Shown: positions 1-9,289, numbered from the stretch's first letter. The stretch: 64,000 nucleotides of DNA from Chryseobacterium tructae (GCF_030409875.1 NZ_JAUFQR010000001.1:2542001-2606000); one strand, 5' to 3'. A program made the numbers and translations. The notes: generated from the sequence alone by a model not told the origin.

Positions 1-83
1 GCCGCCTTGGATACTCTACATTCCTCTAAATTATTTTATTATATTTACAACTACCAACAAAGTATAAATTCGAAAAGAAAAAA

Positions 84-986
84 ATGGAAATTTCTTCAGT
101 AAAAGGTATTTTTTTAAGGTATATTTTAATGCCTTTAATCGCAATCATCATGATGTTTATCCTGGGTATTATCAGGAGAAACAAGCCTGCGATCAAAATT
201 AAAGTAATTATTGTATACGTTCTTCTGTGCAGTTTATGCCTGGCTCTACCAGGTTTTTTTGGATTTGCCGGAAATCTTTTTAATCCGTACTGGTATCTTA
301 TTGCACAGGTTATTTATCTTATTTTTGGGATTATTCATGTCAATTTATTACACAAATATTTCAAGAAACATATTGATTCTCTGGCAATGAGTATTCTGTT
401 TGAATCTATACTTTCATTGACGTGTATTACATTAGGAGGATATTTGTTTACCCTGTTATTCAACTGGATGAGTAAAGATACAGGATATGCTGTGATGGCT
501 GCTACAAGTATGTTGATTTTTGTAGTTCCTATGGTATTCTATTACTGCTATATTCAGTTTATCAGCATTCCTTTTGATATTTATAAAACATGGAGATATT
601 CACCGGAACAAAAGCTTCCTGACTTTGAAGGAGCAGATTTTGATCGTCTGATGGTTCTGAATGTTGAATTAAGTAAAAAACTTGAAGACTCAAACCGATT
701 CAGAATTAAGGCGAAAACTCTTCCTACAGGAATCACTTTTGGAGACTGGTTTTACAGAGTAGTGGATGATTACAACCATAAAAACCCAGGATCCATCATT
801 CATCTTTCTGATGAAGTAAGAGAACCTTATTATTGGATCTTTTATACCAAAAAATCGTTTTTCAGCTTTAGAAAATATATAGATTTCGACCAGGACATTA
901 CGACAAACAATATTTCTGAAAATGAAGTAGTTATTTGTAAGAGAGTCATTCAACATGAAGAGGAGGGAGTCGCAAGAAAATCATAA
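84..986 (+). CDS. tssN: T6SS membrane protein TssN
   Basis: Probable TssN, a membrane component specific to the Bacteroidetes type VI secretion system (T6SSiii). The 300-residue product has four to five hydrophobic segments in its first ~160 residues and then a charged cytoplasmic tail. This membrane-then-soluble layout is that of TssN. It lies 26 bases upstream of tssK on the same strand, which supports the assignment and suggests co-transcription from genes beyond the left edge. The A-rich stretch before the ATG is typical of flavobacterial starts. The family call comes from layout and neighbour, not from a catalytic motif, so it is less certain than that of tssK. Confidence 0.68.
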   Translation: MEISSVKGIFLRYILMPLIAIIMMFILGIIRRNKPAIKIKVIIVYVLLCSLCLALPGFFGFAGNLFNPYWYLIAQVIYLIFGIIHVNLLHKYFKKHIDSLAMSILFESILSLTCITLGGYLFTLLFNWMSKDTGYAVMAATSMLIFVVPMVFYYCYIQFISIPFDIYKTWRYSPEQKLPDFEGADFDRLMVLNVELSKKLEDSNRFRIKAKTLPTGITFGDWFYRVVDDYNHKNPGSIIHLSDEVREPYYWIFYTKKSFFSFRKYIDFDQDITTNNISENEVVICKRVIQHEEEGVARKS

Positions 987-1012
987 ACACAAAAAATTAA
1001 AAAGTATTAAAC

Positions 1013-2151
1013 ATGATACAACCTATTAAACATTTTGCAATCAATTGGGTGGATGGGATGAAAGTTTCCCAGAGACACCTTAATGATCAGGATAATTTCT
1101 TAATTGATACCATCAGAGATTCCAATTCACTTGGGATTACTACATATAACTATGGGCTTTTGCCTATTTCTATAGAATATACAGACCGTACTATTTTTGA
1201 TGTTCACAATACTGCTACTAATGATGTGCAGCTTGTGATCAAAAGATGTAGTGCTGTTACTATGGCCGGATACCGTATTGAGCTAAGCGACAGAAGAATC
1301 AGTGTTAAATCACTAGCAAAGTCGATGAGTGAAGAACAGGCAGACGGTGAATATTATATTTTAATTTCTGTAAACCCTTTTGATAAGGTTCCGTTTGGAG
1401 ATATTGATCCGGAAGAGATTCCGCCGCGCCATCCAAGTGCCCAACCTAATCACCACATTGAACTTCTTCCTGTAACTTCTTTGAACAGTAGTTATTCAGG
1501 CGGAAATTATCTGATTATCGGTAAAGTAGATTTAAAGCTAACATTGCACAGGTAGATTCTAATTTTATTCCACCTTGTACCTCTGTTCAGAGCCATCCGG
1601 CTTTGGTGGATTATTACAGCAGCTTTGCAAAGTCTATAGGGAATCTGCAGCAGTATGCTTTTAAAATCATTCAGAAAGCGTCCCACAAGAATCAGAATAC
1701 AGCTTTAGCACAGAATGTGAAGTTTGTTTGTAATACAATGGTGACTACTTTTGGTGACATGTATTTCCAGTTCAGAAATATTACACCTTATCAGCCACCT
1801 ATATTTTTGATTGAATCTTTTGCCAGATTAGCGCTTCATTTATATAACTCTACACAGCTTCTTGTTCCTGCAGAATTGGAGGAAATGCTAAACTATAGCT
1901 TAGAGTGGAGTGAGATTGCGCCGCATACCTTATTGAATCAATTGTCTATCGTAGCTGAAACCAATTACGATCACCATAATTGTGGAGAACCTTTGCTTTA
2001 TATCCAGCAAATGCTAAGAAGTTTGGAAACGATCTTCTCTAAACTAAGCGAACTGGATTACATCGGTCAGAGAAAAGAAAATATCATTGTTAATGAACAG
2101 GAAGTTACTACAAATACCAATCCTAAGAGAGGTTGGAGTGTACTAGATTAA
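1013..2151 (+). CDS. tssK: T6SS baseplate protein TssK (frameshifted as read)
   Basis: TssK links the type VI secretion baseplate to the membrane complex. The N-terminal half carries the family signature NWVDGMKVSQRHL, where baseplate subunits begin with a shell domain. As read, the frame stops at 1553-1555. The second half continues in another frame without a stop from about 1540 through NIAQVDSNFIPP to 2151. One extra A in the run at about 1533-1536 (AAA to AAAA) would join the halves as KANIAQV, giving about 379 residues, close to full length for Bacteroidetes TssK. The TTG at 1603 is therefore not a real start. Either a recent inactivation or a sequence error; the latter is favoured because the same kind of break recurs across the window. 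Confidence 0.8.
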
Positions 2152-2175
2152 TACTATACATCATTATCAAATATA

Positions 2176-2206
2176 AAATCCCGAATGAAAATTCGGGATT
2201 TTTTTA
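2176..2206 (+). terminator. Rho-independent terminator after tssK
   Basis: An 11-bp hairpin with arms AAATCCCGAAT and ATTCGGGATTT around a GAAA tetraloop is followed by a T run. It closes the T6SS operon. The convergent bla gene stops 20 bases further on, so it may serve both strands. Confidence 0.85.
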
Positions 2207-2226
2207 TTAATTAAGGGAAAATGAAA

Positions 2227-2949
2227 TTATTTCTTTTCTAAAAGCTCCAAAGTGTGTTCTACATGGCCACCTCCTTTCCATTCGTCATGTCCGGGAAGAA
2301 TAAGGGTAGCTTTTGAATATTTAGTTTGTAGTTTCTTCATGGTCTTTGGCCATTCTTCTACATTGGCTTCTTTAGTATATCCTAAATCAGTAGCTGAATT
2401 GCTTTTTACAAGGCATCCACCATCTAGTACATTGTATTTTGGGAACCATACTACAACATTATCGGCAGTATGTCCTTCACCAAGAAAGTCTACCACAAAC
2501 TCTTCTCCACCAATACGGTAAGGTTTTCCGATTTTAGTGATTTCACTAGAGGTGGCTTTCCCATCTTTTTTTAGGAATTCATTGGTTTTAGTAGTGGCAT
2601 AGGTTTTAATTCCTTTTTTATTAAAAAAACTCAAATCTCCGGCACGGTCATCATGAGAATGGGTAGCAAATACAGCAATAACAGGTAAGTTATGACGTTT
2701 TTTGATGGTGTCCATCAGGCTTTGGTATTGTACTTTTTCCCAAGGAACATCAAATAAAACAACGCCTTTTTTGGTGATAAGATATACTGAATTGGCAGAA
2801 TATTCTTTACCGCCGAATACTCCGAAAGTTTTGTAAATATATAAGTTCTGTTTAATCGGTGGCTGTTCGATTACAAAATCTTTTACCTGTGCACTTGCAA
2901 AAGGGCTCAACAACATCGAAACAATAAAAAACTGAATGCTTTTTTTCAT
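2227..2949 (-). CDS. blaIND: IND-type subclass B1 metallo-beta-lactamase
   Basis: Periplasmic zinc beta-lactamase that hydrolyses penicillins, cephalosporins and carbapenems. The 240-residue protein starts with a signal peptide (residues 1 to ~20, ending ASA). All B1 zinc ligands are visible: H97 and H99 in HSHDD, then H160 in GEGH for site 1; D101, C179 in DGGC and H221 in PGHDEW for site 2. Sequence and length match the IND family, intrinsic to Chryseobacterium indologenes; the exact allele was not determined. It is monocistronic, convergent with the T6SS operon, and a palindromic repeat element lies in the upstream gap. Nothing suggests an integron or recent transfer. Confidence 0.95.
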   Translation of the reverse strand: MKKSIQFFIVSMLLSPFASAQVKDFVIEQPPIKQNLYIYKTFGVFGGKEYSANSVYLITKKGVVLFDVPWEKVQYQSLMDTIKKRHNLPVIAVFATHSHDDRAGDLSFFNKKGIKTYATTKTNEFLKKDGKATSSEITKIGKPYRIGGEEFVVDFLGEGHTADNVVVWFPKYNVLDGGCLVKSNSATDLGYTKEANVEEWPKTMKKLQTKYSKATLILPGHDEWKGGGHVEHTLELLEKK

Positions 2950-3202
2950 AAATTTTTAAGGTAATAGTTAAAATTTTGGTACTTATGAGATAGACGAATC
3001 TCAACAGAATATTTTGCAAACGTAGTGAAATTAATCTTCGAAGTTTTTTAAGAAAAGAAGTTTAACCGTTTTTTAACAGTTGTGGAAGAGGGGTTATTAT
3101 TTGGGGGGATTGTTGGAAAACGCAAGGACGCAAATTTTTTAATATCATATTTTCTAAGGCGCAAAGATTTTATCTCCGATAAAATTGTATACCATTGAAA
3201 AA

Positions 3203-3330
3203 TGCCACGAATACACGTATAATTTCATTTACACTATCATCTATGTGGTTCAATCTCTTTCAATCACATAGCCCATAGAATATCATACTTGATATATGAG
3301 TTTCAATAAAAAATTGGTGTATTCGTGGCA
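3203..3330. repeat. 128-bp MITE-like element with 14-bp perfect inverted ends
   Basis: The left end TGCCACGAATACAC (3203-3216) is the exact reverse complement of the right end GTGTATTCGTGGCA (3317-3330). The interior has no coding capacity. A 127-bp relative with matching ends lies at 17830-17956 and a shrunken one near 46885, so this is a dispersed family of non-autonomous or REP-like elements. Confidence 0.75.
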
Positions 3331-3333
3331 AAA

Positions 3334-3363
3334 AAGACTGCTTCGTTGTTGAAGCAGCCTTTA
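3334..3363 (-). terminator. Terminator of the DtxR-family gene
   Basis: Read on the minus strand, GGCTGCTTC and GAAGCAGTC pair around a short loop, followed by a T run. It sits directly after the regulator's stop codon. Confidence 0.8.
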
Positions 3364-3369
3364 TGGTGA

Positions 3370-4023
3370 TTATTTTTTTACCAATATTTTTTCAGTGGCT
3401 TTTTTACTGAGAATTTCTTTTTGACCCTCAATTTCCAGCGTCATTGATTTATCGAAGCTTTCGATCTTAATAACCTTCACCTTGGTATTAAGAAGAAGTT
3501 TTCGATCATTTAAGTACGTTAGAAAGGCATCGTCTGAAAGTGTAACGGAAGCAAATACAACGGATTCTCCTTCTTCACAGCTGCTTAGCTTCTGAAGATC
3601 CTGAGCAATAATGTTTCCATCTTTATCAGGAATTGGCTCTCCGTGTGGGTCAAATTTAGGGTAATCCAGAATTTCGTCCATTTTATCAAAGAAGATCTGG
3701 GAATGTACATGTTCCAGCTGTTCCGCAATTTCATGAACGTTTTCCCATCCGAAATTCATTTTTTTTACCAGAAACATTTCGGTAAGTCTGTGTTTGCGAA
3801 CTACCAAAGCAGCTTCGCGTTTTCCACTTGCAGTAACGATCAATGGCTTATAAGTCTCATAAATGACCCATTTTTTTTCTGCAAATTTTTTCATCATATT
3901 GTTGACGCTCGGCATTTTTACATTTAAAAATTTGCTGAGTTCATTAATCGTCACCTTTCCTTCATTGTCAACTAAATGAAACAAAGCTTTCAGGTAATTT
4001 TCTTCTGTTAGGGTTGTTTTCAA
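3370..4023 (-). CDS. DtxR/MntR-family metal-dependent regulator
   Basis: Iron- or manganese-dependent repressor. The 217-residue protein has an N-terminal winged helix (residues 1 to ~65). A dimerisation/metal-binding domain follows with the characteristic EHVHSQ and DPHGEPIPDKDG segments (~100-135). A C-terminal SH3/FeoA-like domain runs to the end. A full-length member of the family. A 30-bp inverted repeat (4026-4055) overlaps its own promoter three bases before the start codon, fitting autoregulation. The metal cannot be read from sequence; no ferrous or manganese transporter is adjacent. Confidence 0.9.
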   Translation of the reverse strand: MKTTLTEENYLKALFHLVDNEGKVTINELSKFLNVKMPSVNNMMKKFAEKKWVIYETYKPLIVTASGKREAALVVRKHRLTEMFLVKKMNFGWENVHEIAEQLEHVHSQIFFDKMDEILDYPKFDPHGEPIPDKDGNIIAQDLQKLSSCEEGESVVFASVTLSDDAFLTYLNDRKLLLNTKVKVIKIESFDKSMTLEIEGQKEILSKKATEKILVKK

Positions 4024-4025
4024 AA

Positions 4026-4055
4026 TGTTAGATGATTTTCAATACAAATCTAACA
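4026..4055. promoter_or_regulatory. Inverted repeat, candidate operator of the DtxR-type regulator
   Basis: TGTTAGAT (4026-4033) and ATCTAACA (4048-4055) form perfect 8-bp arms separated by 14 bases. The site lies in the divergent region between the regulator and threonine aldolase, so a bound repressor could affect both. The regulator-operator link is inferred from position. Confidence 0.5.
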
Positions 4056-4108
4056 AAATATTCTTGAAAAATCACCCTTGTTAATTGAACTTTTTTTAAT
4101 TTTACTCT

Positions 4109-5140
4109 ATGAAATTTTCATTCAAAAACGATTATTCTGAGGGATGTCACCCGAACATTTTACAGGCACTTTTACAAAATAATCTTGATCAGCAAGCGGG
4201 GTATGGAGAAGATGAATATTCTTTAAAAGCAAAGGAATTAATTAAGACTAAAATTAATAAGAACGATTCTGATGTTTATTTGGTTTCGGGAGGAACACAG
4301 GCAAATTTAATTGTCATTTCTTCTGTTTTAAAACCTTACCAATGTGCTATTTCGGCCTCTACAGGACATATTTTAAATAATGAAACCGGAGCGATTGAAG
4401 CCACAGGCCACAAAATTTTAAGCATTGAAACGGAAGATGGAAAGCTGAGACCTTCAGATATTATTCCAATACTGGAAAATCACAGCAATGTTCCGCATCA
4501 GGTGATGCCTAAAATGGTTTACATTTCCAATTCAACAGAGCTGGGAACGATTTATCAAGCTAAAGAATTGGAAGAGCTTTCGACGTTCTGTAAACAAAAC
4601 CGCCTTTACCTGTTCATGGATGGAGCGAGGCTTGGGCATGGATTAACTTCTGAAATCAGTGATCTTACCCTGGAAAAAGTAGCAGAGCTTACAGATATCT
4701 TTTATCTGGGCGGAACGAAAAACGGAGCATTGATAGGAGAGGCTATTGTGATTAATAATCCTGCTCTTCAGGAAGATTTTGCATTTAATATTAAGCAGAA
4801 AGGGGCATTACTGGCAAAAGGAAGGTTGTTGGGAATTCAGTTTCTGGAACTGATGAAAAATGACTTGTATTTTGATCTGGCCAAACATGCCAATCAACAG
4901 GCTATGAAGATAAAGCATGCGCTGCAGGAAAAAGGGGTGAAATTTCTTTCCGATACCTATACCAATCAGATTTTTCCAATTCTAAGCAATGAGCTTATCC
5001 AGGTTTTATCAGAAAGCTTTGAATTCTTTGTCTGGAAAAAAATAGATGAAGAGTTTTCTGCTATCCGTTTGATTACGTCATGGAGTACAAGTGATGAAGC
5101 TGTAGACCGATTCATCGAAATTCTTAAAAAAGAATTATAA
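4109..5140 (+). CDS. ltaE: Low-specificity L-threonine aldolase
   Basis: PLP enzyme cleaving threonine or allo-threonine to glycine and acetaldehyde, cytosolic. The 343-residue product is a complete fold-type I aldolase. It has the SGGTQANL cofactor loop near residue 60, DGAR at 171-174, and the Schiff-base lysine K204 in YLGGTKNGALIG. It diverges from the DtxR-type gene across an 85-bp AT-rich promoter. No operon partner follows closely; the next gene starts 105 bases later. Confidence 0.9.
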   Translation: MKFSFKNDYSEGCHPNILQALLQNNLDQQAGYGEDEYSLKAKELIKTKINKNDSDVYLVSGGTQANLIVISSVLKPYQCAISASTGHILNNETGAIEATGHKILSIETEDGKLRPSDIIPILENHSNVPHQVMPKMVYISNSTELGTIYQAKELEELSTFCKQNRLYLFMDGARLGHGLTSEISDLTLEKVAELTDIFYLGGTKNGALIGEAIVINNPALQEDFAFNIKQKGALLAKGRLLGIQFLELMKNDLYFDLAKHANQQAMKIKHALQEKGVKFLSDTYTNQIFPILSNELIQVLSESFEFFVWKKIDEEFSAIRLITSWSTSDEAVDRFIEILKKEL

Positions 5141-5244
5141 TACTATTGAAGCAGAGAAGTTATTGAGATCTGAAATACATTTAAGTCCATGTTTTTAAAG
5201 AAAATATGGACTTAAATTTTATAAATACAAAGTAAACAAATACC

Positions 5245-6243
5245 ATGAATTCTATTTTTCCCGCAATCTATTCAACGCTTTGTCCTGTTGCATTATCAGG
5301 ATTGATTGCTGTTCAATACGGAATAAAAAATGTTCAATGCAAACTTTTGGTTCGAGGAGTGGGAGATACTTATCTGATAGAATCGGAAAATGAATCCTTT
5401 ATCCTTCGTATGTATCGTTCTTCTCATCGAAGTCTGAATCATATCAAAGAAGAAGTAAGATTGCTACAAGCCTTGAAAGATGCTCAGGTATCTGTTTCTT
5501 ATCCAATAACTGATCTTTCCGGACAGACCATTTTAAAGTTGAATGCGATAGAAGGAGAAAGGCATGCTGTGCTATTTTCTTATGCTAAAGGTAGGGTTGT
5601 TAGAGCTATGAATGACAATCAGCTTCGTATGATGGGAAATGAAATGGCTCGCTTTCATAATGTGTCTTCTGATTTTAAAGTTGAATATGAACGATGGAAT
5701 TTTGATCTTCAAACTACTGTTTTTAAACCTTTGGAAAGGTTAAAGCCCTTTTTTACAGAAAATCCTGAAGATTATGAATGGCTGCAGACGATTGCTGTTC
5801 AATTAGAACGTAAGTGGGCGGCTTTTGATACCTCAGAGTTCTCAAAAGGATATTGTCATTTTGATTTTTTGCCTAAGAATTTTCATTTTGATCATGATAC
5901 AGTTACCTTTTTCGATTTTGATTTTATGGGATATGGTTGTCTCGTTAATGATATCATGACATTTTGGTTGCATTTTGTACTGGATGTTTCTGCAAGAAGA
6001 ATGACTGATGAAGAATTGCAAAACTCCTATCATATTTTTCTGAATGGATATAAGGAGTATCGTGCAGTGAGCCCTGAGGAACTAGCTTCGGTACCATATC
6101 TTGCAGCTGGGTTTTGGCTTTTCTATATGAGTTTTCACACAACTCATGATCAATTTTCTATATTTAGCGAGCCAGCCCATTTAAAATTATATGTTGGGTT
6201 CATTAGGAATATTGTAGAAAATTATTGGGAGAAGGAAGTTTAG
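5245..6243 (+). CDS. APH-family phosphotransferase (substrate unknown)
   Basis: Protein-kinase-fold small-molecule phosphotransferase of the aminoglycoside phosphotransferase/homoserine kinase superfamily, 332 residues. The catalytic loop H205-x-D207-x4-N212 (CHFDFLPKN) and the metal-binding acid D224 in FFDFDFMG are intact. This suggests an active ATP-dependent kinase. The N-lobe is short and hydrophobic at the start but there is no signal peptide. The family includes antibiotic, choline and homoserine kinases; neither sequence nor neighbours points to a substrate, and antibiotic resistance should not be assumed. Confidence 0.8.
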   Translation: MNSIFPAIYSTLCPVALSGLIAVQYGIKNVQCKLLVRGVGDTYLIESENESFILRMYRSSHRSLNHIKEEVRLLQALKDAQVSVSYPITDLSGQTILKLNAIEGERHAVLFSYAKGRVVRAMNDNQLRMMGNEMARFHNVSSDFKVEYERWNFDLQTTVFKPLERLKPFFTENPEDYEWLQTIAVQLERKWAAFDTSEFSKGYCHFDFLPKNFHFDHDTVTFFDFDFMGYGCLVNDIMTFWLHFVLDVSARRMTDEELQNSYHIFLNGYKEYRAVSPEELASVPYLAAGFWLFYMSFHTTHDQFSIFSEPAHLKLYVGFIRNIVENYWEKEV

Positions 6244-6385
6244 AGATTCTATTTTGTTGGAATTTTAATTTGTCATTCTGAACGGAATGAATAATCTCAA
6301 TGATCTTATTAGATTAATAATGGTATAAGTTTCTTGCAGATTGCACAGATTTCGCAGATGTTTGTGGTTTACAATTTATAAAACA

Positions 6386-6420
6386 AAATGCTGTTCCCAG
6401 GTATTGAGAACAGCATTTTT
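6386..6420. terminator. Bidirectional hairpin terminator
   Basis: AAATGCTGTTC and GAACAGCATTT pair around a ~9-base loop, with T runs on either side. It lies between the convergent phosphotransferase and lipoprotein genes. Confidence 0.75.
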
Positions 6421-6442
6421 ATTTGGCTTTAATAGAGTTTGT

Positions 6443-6943
6443 TTATTTTACGGCTTTGCTCACTACTTTACAGTCAGCTGTGCTAAGCTTTTGTCCGTCT
6501 TTATAGCTGATTTTCTTTTCATCCGCATATTTTGATTGTCCGTCTTCTTCTTTATGGTCTCCGATACCTTCTGTTAAAGCATTGTCTTTCTGTAAGAAAT
6601 AGATATCTCTTTTGCTTTTTTTACCTTCAGAAGAAAATTCGTAGGTTAGTTTCAGTGTATCTCCAGATTTAAATCCTGTTACGTCTCCTTTTGAACTGTC
6701 TTTTTCACTGTTTTTATAAGATAATTTCCCAGTGATGGTTCCCAGGTTGTCGTCAATAGAAGCAAAAACACTGTCTTTTCCAGTTACTCCTACATAGCAG
6801 AACGATTTTGGTCCTAGTGTATCTATCACAGGTTCTTCTACTGCAATCGTATCAGTATCAGCTTTTGGAGCAGGAACTTCAGTTTTTTTATTACAATTGA
6901 TCATTACTGCTGAAACAGCAGCTATTAAAATTAATTTCTTCAT
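6443..6943 (-). CDS. Hypothetical lipoprotein
   Basis: 166-residue secreted protein of unknown function. A lipoprotein signal ends at the cysteine of VMINCNKK (about residue 17), followed by an acidic, proline-rich linker. The rest is a lysine- and aspartate-rich domain with a GTITGKLSYKNSEKD segment, probably beta-rich and facing the periplasm. No enzyme motif was recognised. Single gene with its own terminator. Confidence 0.7.
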   Translation of the reverse strand: MKKLILIAAVSAVMINCNKKTEVPAPKADTDTIAVEEPVIDTLGPKSFCYVGVTGKDSVFASIDDNLGTITGKLSYKNSEKDSSKGDVTGFKSGDTLKLTYEFSSEGKKSKRDIYFLQKDNALTEGIGDHKEEDGQSKYADEKKISYKDGQKLSTADCKVVSKAVK

Positions 6944-7087
6944 ATCCTTAGTTATTTAAAATCAAATTTTGAAGCGCTAAATTAGTGATACTATTTATAT
7001 ATTAATGGATATTTTATAAAAGTTTAAAAATATCATTCACTTGGGCACGGAAAATGATTCATATTATTTTATTTTTAAATTCATATT

Positions 7088-8044
7088 ATGAAGCAAACTG
7101 TCAGAAAGCTGGGATTAGGATTATTATTTTTAGGCGTAAATTTTTTGATGGGGCAAATACCTCAAAACTATATTTATACTTCATCGGGAGATCTGCAGAA
7201 TATAGAAAATATGATTGTACGAAAAGATATTGGCGGAGTACAGATTGTCTATAACTGGAGAGCTTTGGAGACTTCAAAAGATGTTTATAATTTTTCAGGT
7301 ATTGAAAAAGATTTAGAGTATTTGACTTCTTTAGATAAAAAATTGTTTATACAGCTCCAAGACAGATTTTTTGAACCTCAGGCAAGGTATATTCCTGATT
7401 ATATTTTGAAGGAAAAGGAGTATATCGGTGGTTTAGTGGCTCAGTATGATAATCCGGGAGAGAATAAACCTATTGGAAGTGGTTGGGTAACCCAGCAATG
7501 GAATCCTGCCGTTAGAGAAAGATATCAAAAGCTGATAGGAGAGCTGGGGAAAAGGTTTGATGGGAAAATTCAGGGAATCAATCTTCCTGAGACCTCAATA
7601 GATATTGAAATGAAAAAAGATAAAACCGGCTTTAGCTGTGATAAATATTTTCAGGCTGAGTTGGATAATTTAAAATTTGCAAGGCAAGCATTCAAAGAAT
7701 CTTATGTATTACAATATGTCAATTTTTTTCCGTGCGAATGGGAAAATGATCATCAGTATATGTCCAGATTATTTGATTTTGCCGATAAAAATAAGATAGG
7801 GTTAGGCGGGCCGGACATTGTTCCTGATAAAAAGGCTCAGATGAAAAACTCTTATCCGTTTTTTAATCAATATAAAGGAAAATTGCCACTGGTCGCTATG
7901 GCAGTTCAGGAGCCCACTTTAACTTATATCAATCCAAAAACAAAAAAGCCCTTTACAAAAGAAGAATTTGTGAATTATGCACAGAATTTTCTTGGGGTTA
8001 ATATTATATTCTGGAGCGTGGAATCTCCCTGGCTGCAAAATTAA
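7088..8044 (+). CDS. Secreted glycoside-hydrolase-like TIM-barrel protein
   Basis: 318-residue exported protein (signal peptide ~1-23, cut before QIPQ). The body resembles a retaining glycosidase barrel: GGVQIVYNWRALE near the start, a strand ending GINLPETSID (~165-175) where the E would be an acid/base catalyst, and a late strand NIIFWSVESPW whose E could be the nucleophile. That layout fits GH42/GH5-like barrels but no family is assigned. The ATG at 7088 is preferred over 7054 because it yields the signal peptide. It stands alone, followed by a tandem repeat array. Confidence 0.55.
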   Translation: MKQTVRKLGLGLLFLGVNFLMGQIPQNYIYTSSGDLQNIENMIVRKDIGGVQIVYNWRALETSKDVYNFSGIEKDLEYLTSLDKKLFIQLQDRFFEPQARYIPDYILKEKEYIGGLVAQYDNPGENKPIGSGWVTQQWNPAVRERYQKLIGELGKRFDGKIQGINLPETSIDIEMKKDKTGFSCDKYFQAELDNLKFARQAFKESYVLQYVNFFPCEWENDHQYMSRLFDFADKNKIGLGGPDIVPDKKAQMKNSYPFFNQYKGKLPLVAMAVQEPTLTYINPKTKKPFTKEEFVNYAQNFLGVNIIFWSVESPWLQN

Positions 8045-8731
8045 TGAACATTTTTTTGAACCATTGAGTACTATCTTAATGGTTTAAAATTATTGTTTAA
8101 CCACAAAATTTACAAAAATTTTTGAACACTTTAGTTTTTTAAGTTATCAAACTTTGCGTATTAGAAATTCACATAAGTTTTGAAAATCGTTTATTTTCTT
8201 GTTACATACACTTTGTCATTGACTCCGTCGAATCTTTGATTTCTGTAGGAATCCAGGCAGCTATTTTCAACCACAAAAGTCACAAAAGTTTTTAGACACT
8301 TAAGTTATTTTAAGAGACAAGTTTTGTGTATAAAGAAGTGCACATAAGCTTTGAAAATCGTTGATTTTCTTGTTACATACACTTTGTCATTGACTCCGTC
8401 GAATCTTTGATTTCTGTAGGAATCCAATCTTTATTATTTAACCACAAAAGTCACAAAAGTTTTTAGACACTTAAGTTATTTTAAGAGACAAGCTTTGTGT
8501 ATAAAGAAGTGCACATAAGTTTTGAAAATCGTTGATTTTCTTGTTACATACACTTTGTCATTGACTCCGTCGAATCTTTGATTTCTGTAGGAATCCAATC
8601 TTTATTATTTAACCACAAAAGTCACAAAAGTTTTTAGACACTTAAGTTATTTTAAGAGACAAGCTTTGTGTATAAAGAAGTGCACATAAGTTTTGAAAAA
8701 TCAAAGATTTTTCATTTCCACCCTAACACTC
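8045..8731. other. Gene-free stretch occupied by a tandem array
   Basis: No gene is supported. Apart from about 50 bases after the preceding stop, nearly all of it is the 171-bp tandem repeat. It ends in a short low-complexity CCCTAAAC-type segment just before the DUF4256 stop codon. Confidence 0.8.
8099..8698. repeat. Tandem array of 171-bp units (3.5 copies)
   Basis: Each unit begins AACCACAAAA and carries GTGCACATAAG, a GAAAATCGTTGATTTTC hairpin, and ACTCCGTCGAATC. Units start at 8099 (170 bp, most diverged), 8269, 8440 and 8611; the last is cut short at about 8698. Units 2, 3 and 4 are nearly identical, showing recent expansion. The first ~100 bases of the unit are related to the palindromic elements at 56338-56733. 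Confidence 0.9.
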
Positions 8732-9289
8732 TCAAACCCTCAAACTCCCCCTAAACCCTCTCGCCGCATAATAAGAATCTGCACCATTGTGATAATAGAA
8801 AACCGTATTGTAACGTCTGTCGCAGAAAACAGCGCCTCCAAGTTCTCTAATTGAAGTAGGTGTTTGGATCCAGCTGGATGTTTTCTGATCAAACTTTCCT
8901 AATTCCTGAAGGTGGCAGTATTGTTCTTCGGTTAAAATTTCAATACCCATTTCTGAAGCTTTATCAATGGCGTTGCTTTCCGGTTTGTTAGCTTTTCTTG
9001 ATTCCCATGCAGGATAGTCGTAGCAAAGACTTCTGCGTTTTGGGCTTTCCGGGGAGCAGTCGAAGAAGATATATTCGTCTGTTTTTTGGTTATAATCCAC
9101 CACATCAGGTTCACCTTCTGTTTCTTCCATTTCGTTTAAAGACCAAAGTTTTTCAGGACTGGCTTCCAGTTTGGACTGGATGTTTTCCCATTTCAGGCTT
9201 TTGTGGCGGGACATATTTTTTTCAAAACGGGTTTGAAGCACTTTTAAAAGGGCGTGGCTTTGTTCGGGAGTTAATGATTTCTTTTTCAT
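8732..9289 (-). CDS. DUF4256 domain protein
   Basis: 185-residue cytosolic protein matching the DUF4256 family along its whole length: N-terminal LTPEQSHALLKVLQTRFEKN, central EPDVVDYNQKTDEYIFFDCS, C-terminal RRYNTVFYYHNGADSYYAARGFRG. Function unknown. Possibly part of the nearby cluster of ArsR-regulated small genes before the repeat expansion and IS110 insertion separated them. Confidence 0.85.
   Translation of the reverse strand: MKKKSLTPEQSHALLKVLQTRFEKNMSRHKSLKWENIQSKLEASPEKLWSLNEMEETEGEPDVVDYNQKTDEYIFFDCSPESPKRRSLCYDYPAWESRKANKPESNAIDKASEMGIEILTEEQYCHLQELGKFDQKTSSWIQTPTSIRELGGAVFCDRRYNTVFYYHNGADSYYAARGFRGSLRV

Larger units (their letters stand above)
2950..3369. other. Gap with repeat remnants upstream of bla
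   Basis: No gene seen. The stretch holds the bla promoter region (2950-3060), a half copy of the GCAAAGGCGC palindromic family (about 3112-3195), a complete 128-bp element with perfect 14-bp terminal inverted repeats (3203-3330), and the terminator of the DtxR-type gene (3334-3363). Confidence 0.7.

Noticed and set aside
1603..2151. Independent gene starting at TTG 1603
   Set aside because: It is the C-terminal half of TssK; coding continues upstream of the TTG in the same frame.
5245..6243. Aminoglycoside resistance enzyme
   Set aside because: Only the general APH kinase fold is visible; nothing indicates an aminoglycoside substrate.
8099..8698. Possible CRISPR array
   Set aside because: Units are 171 bp and near-identical throughout, with no spacer-repeat alternation and no cas genes.
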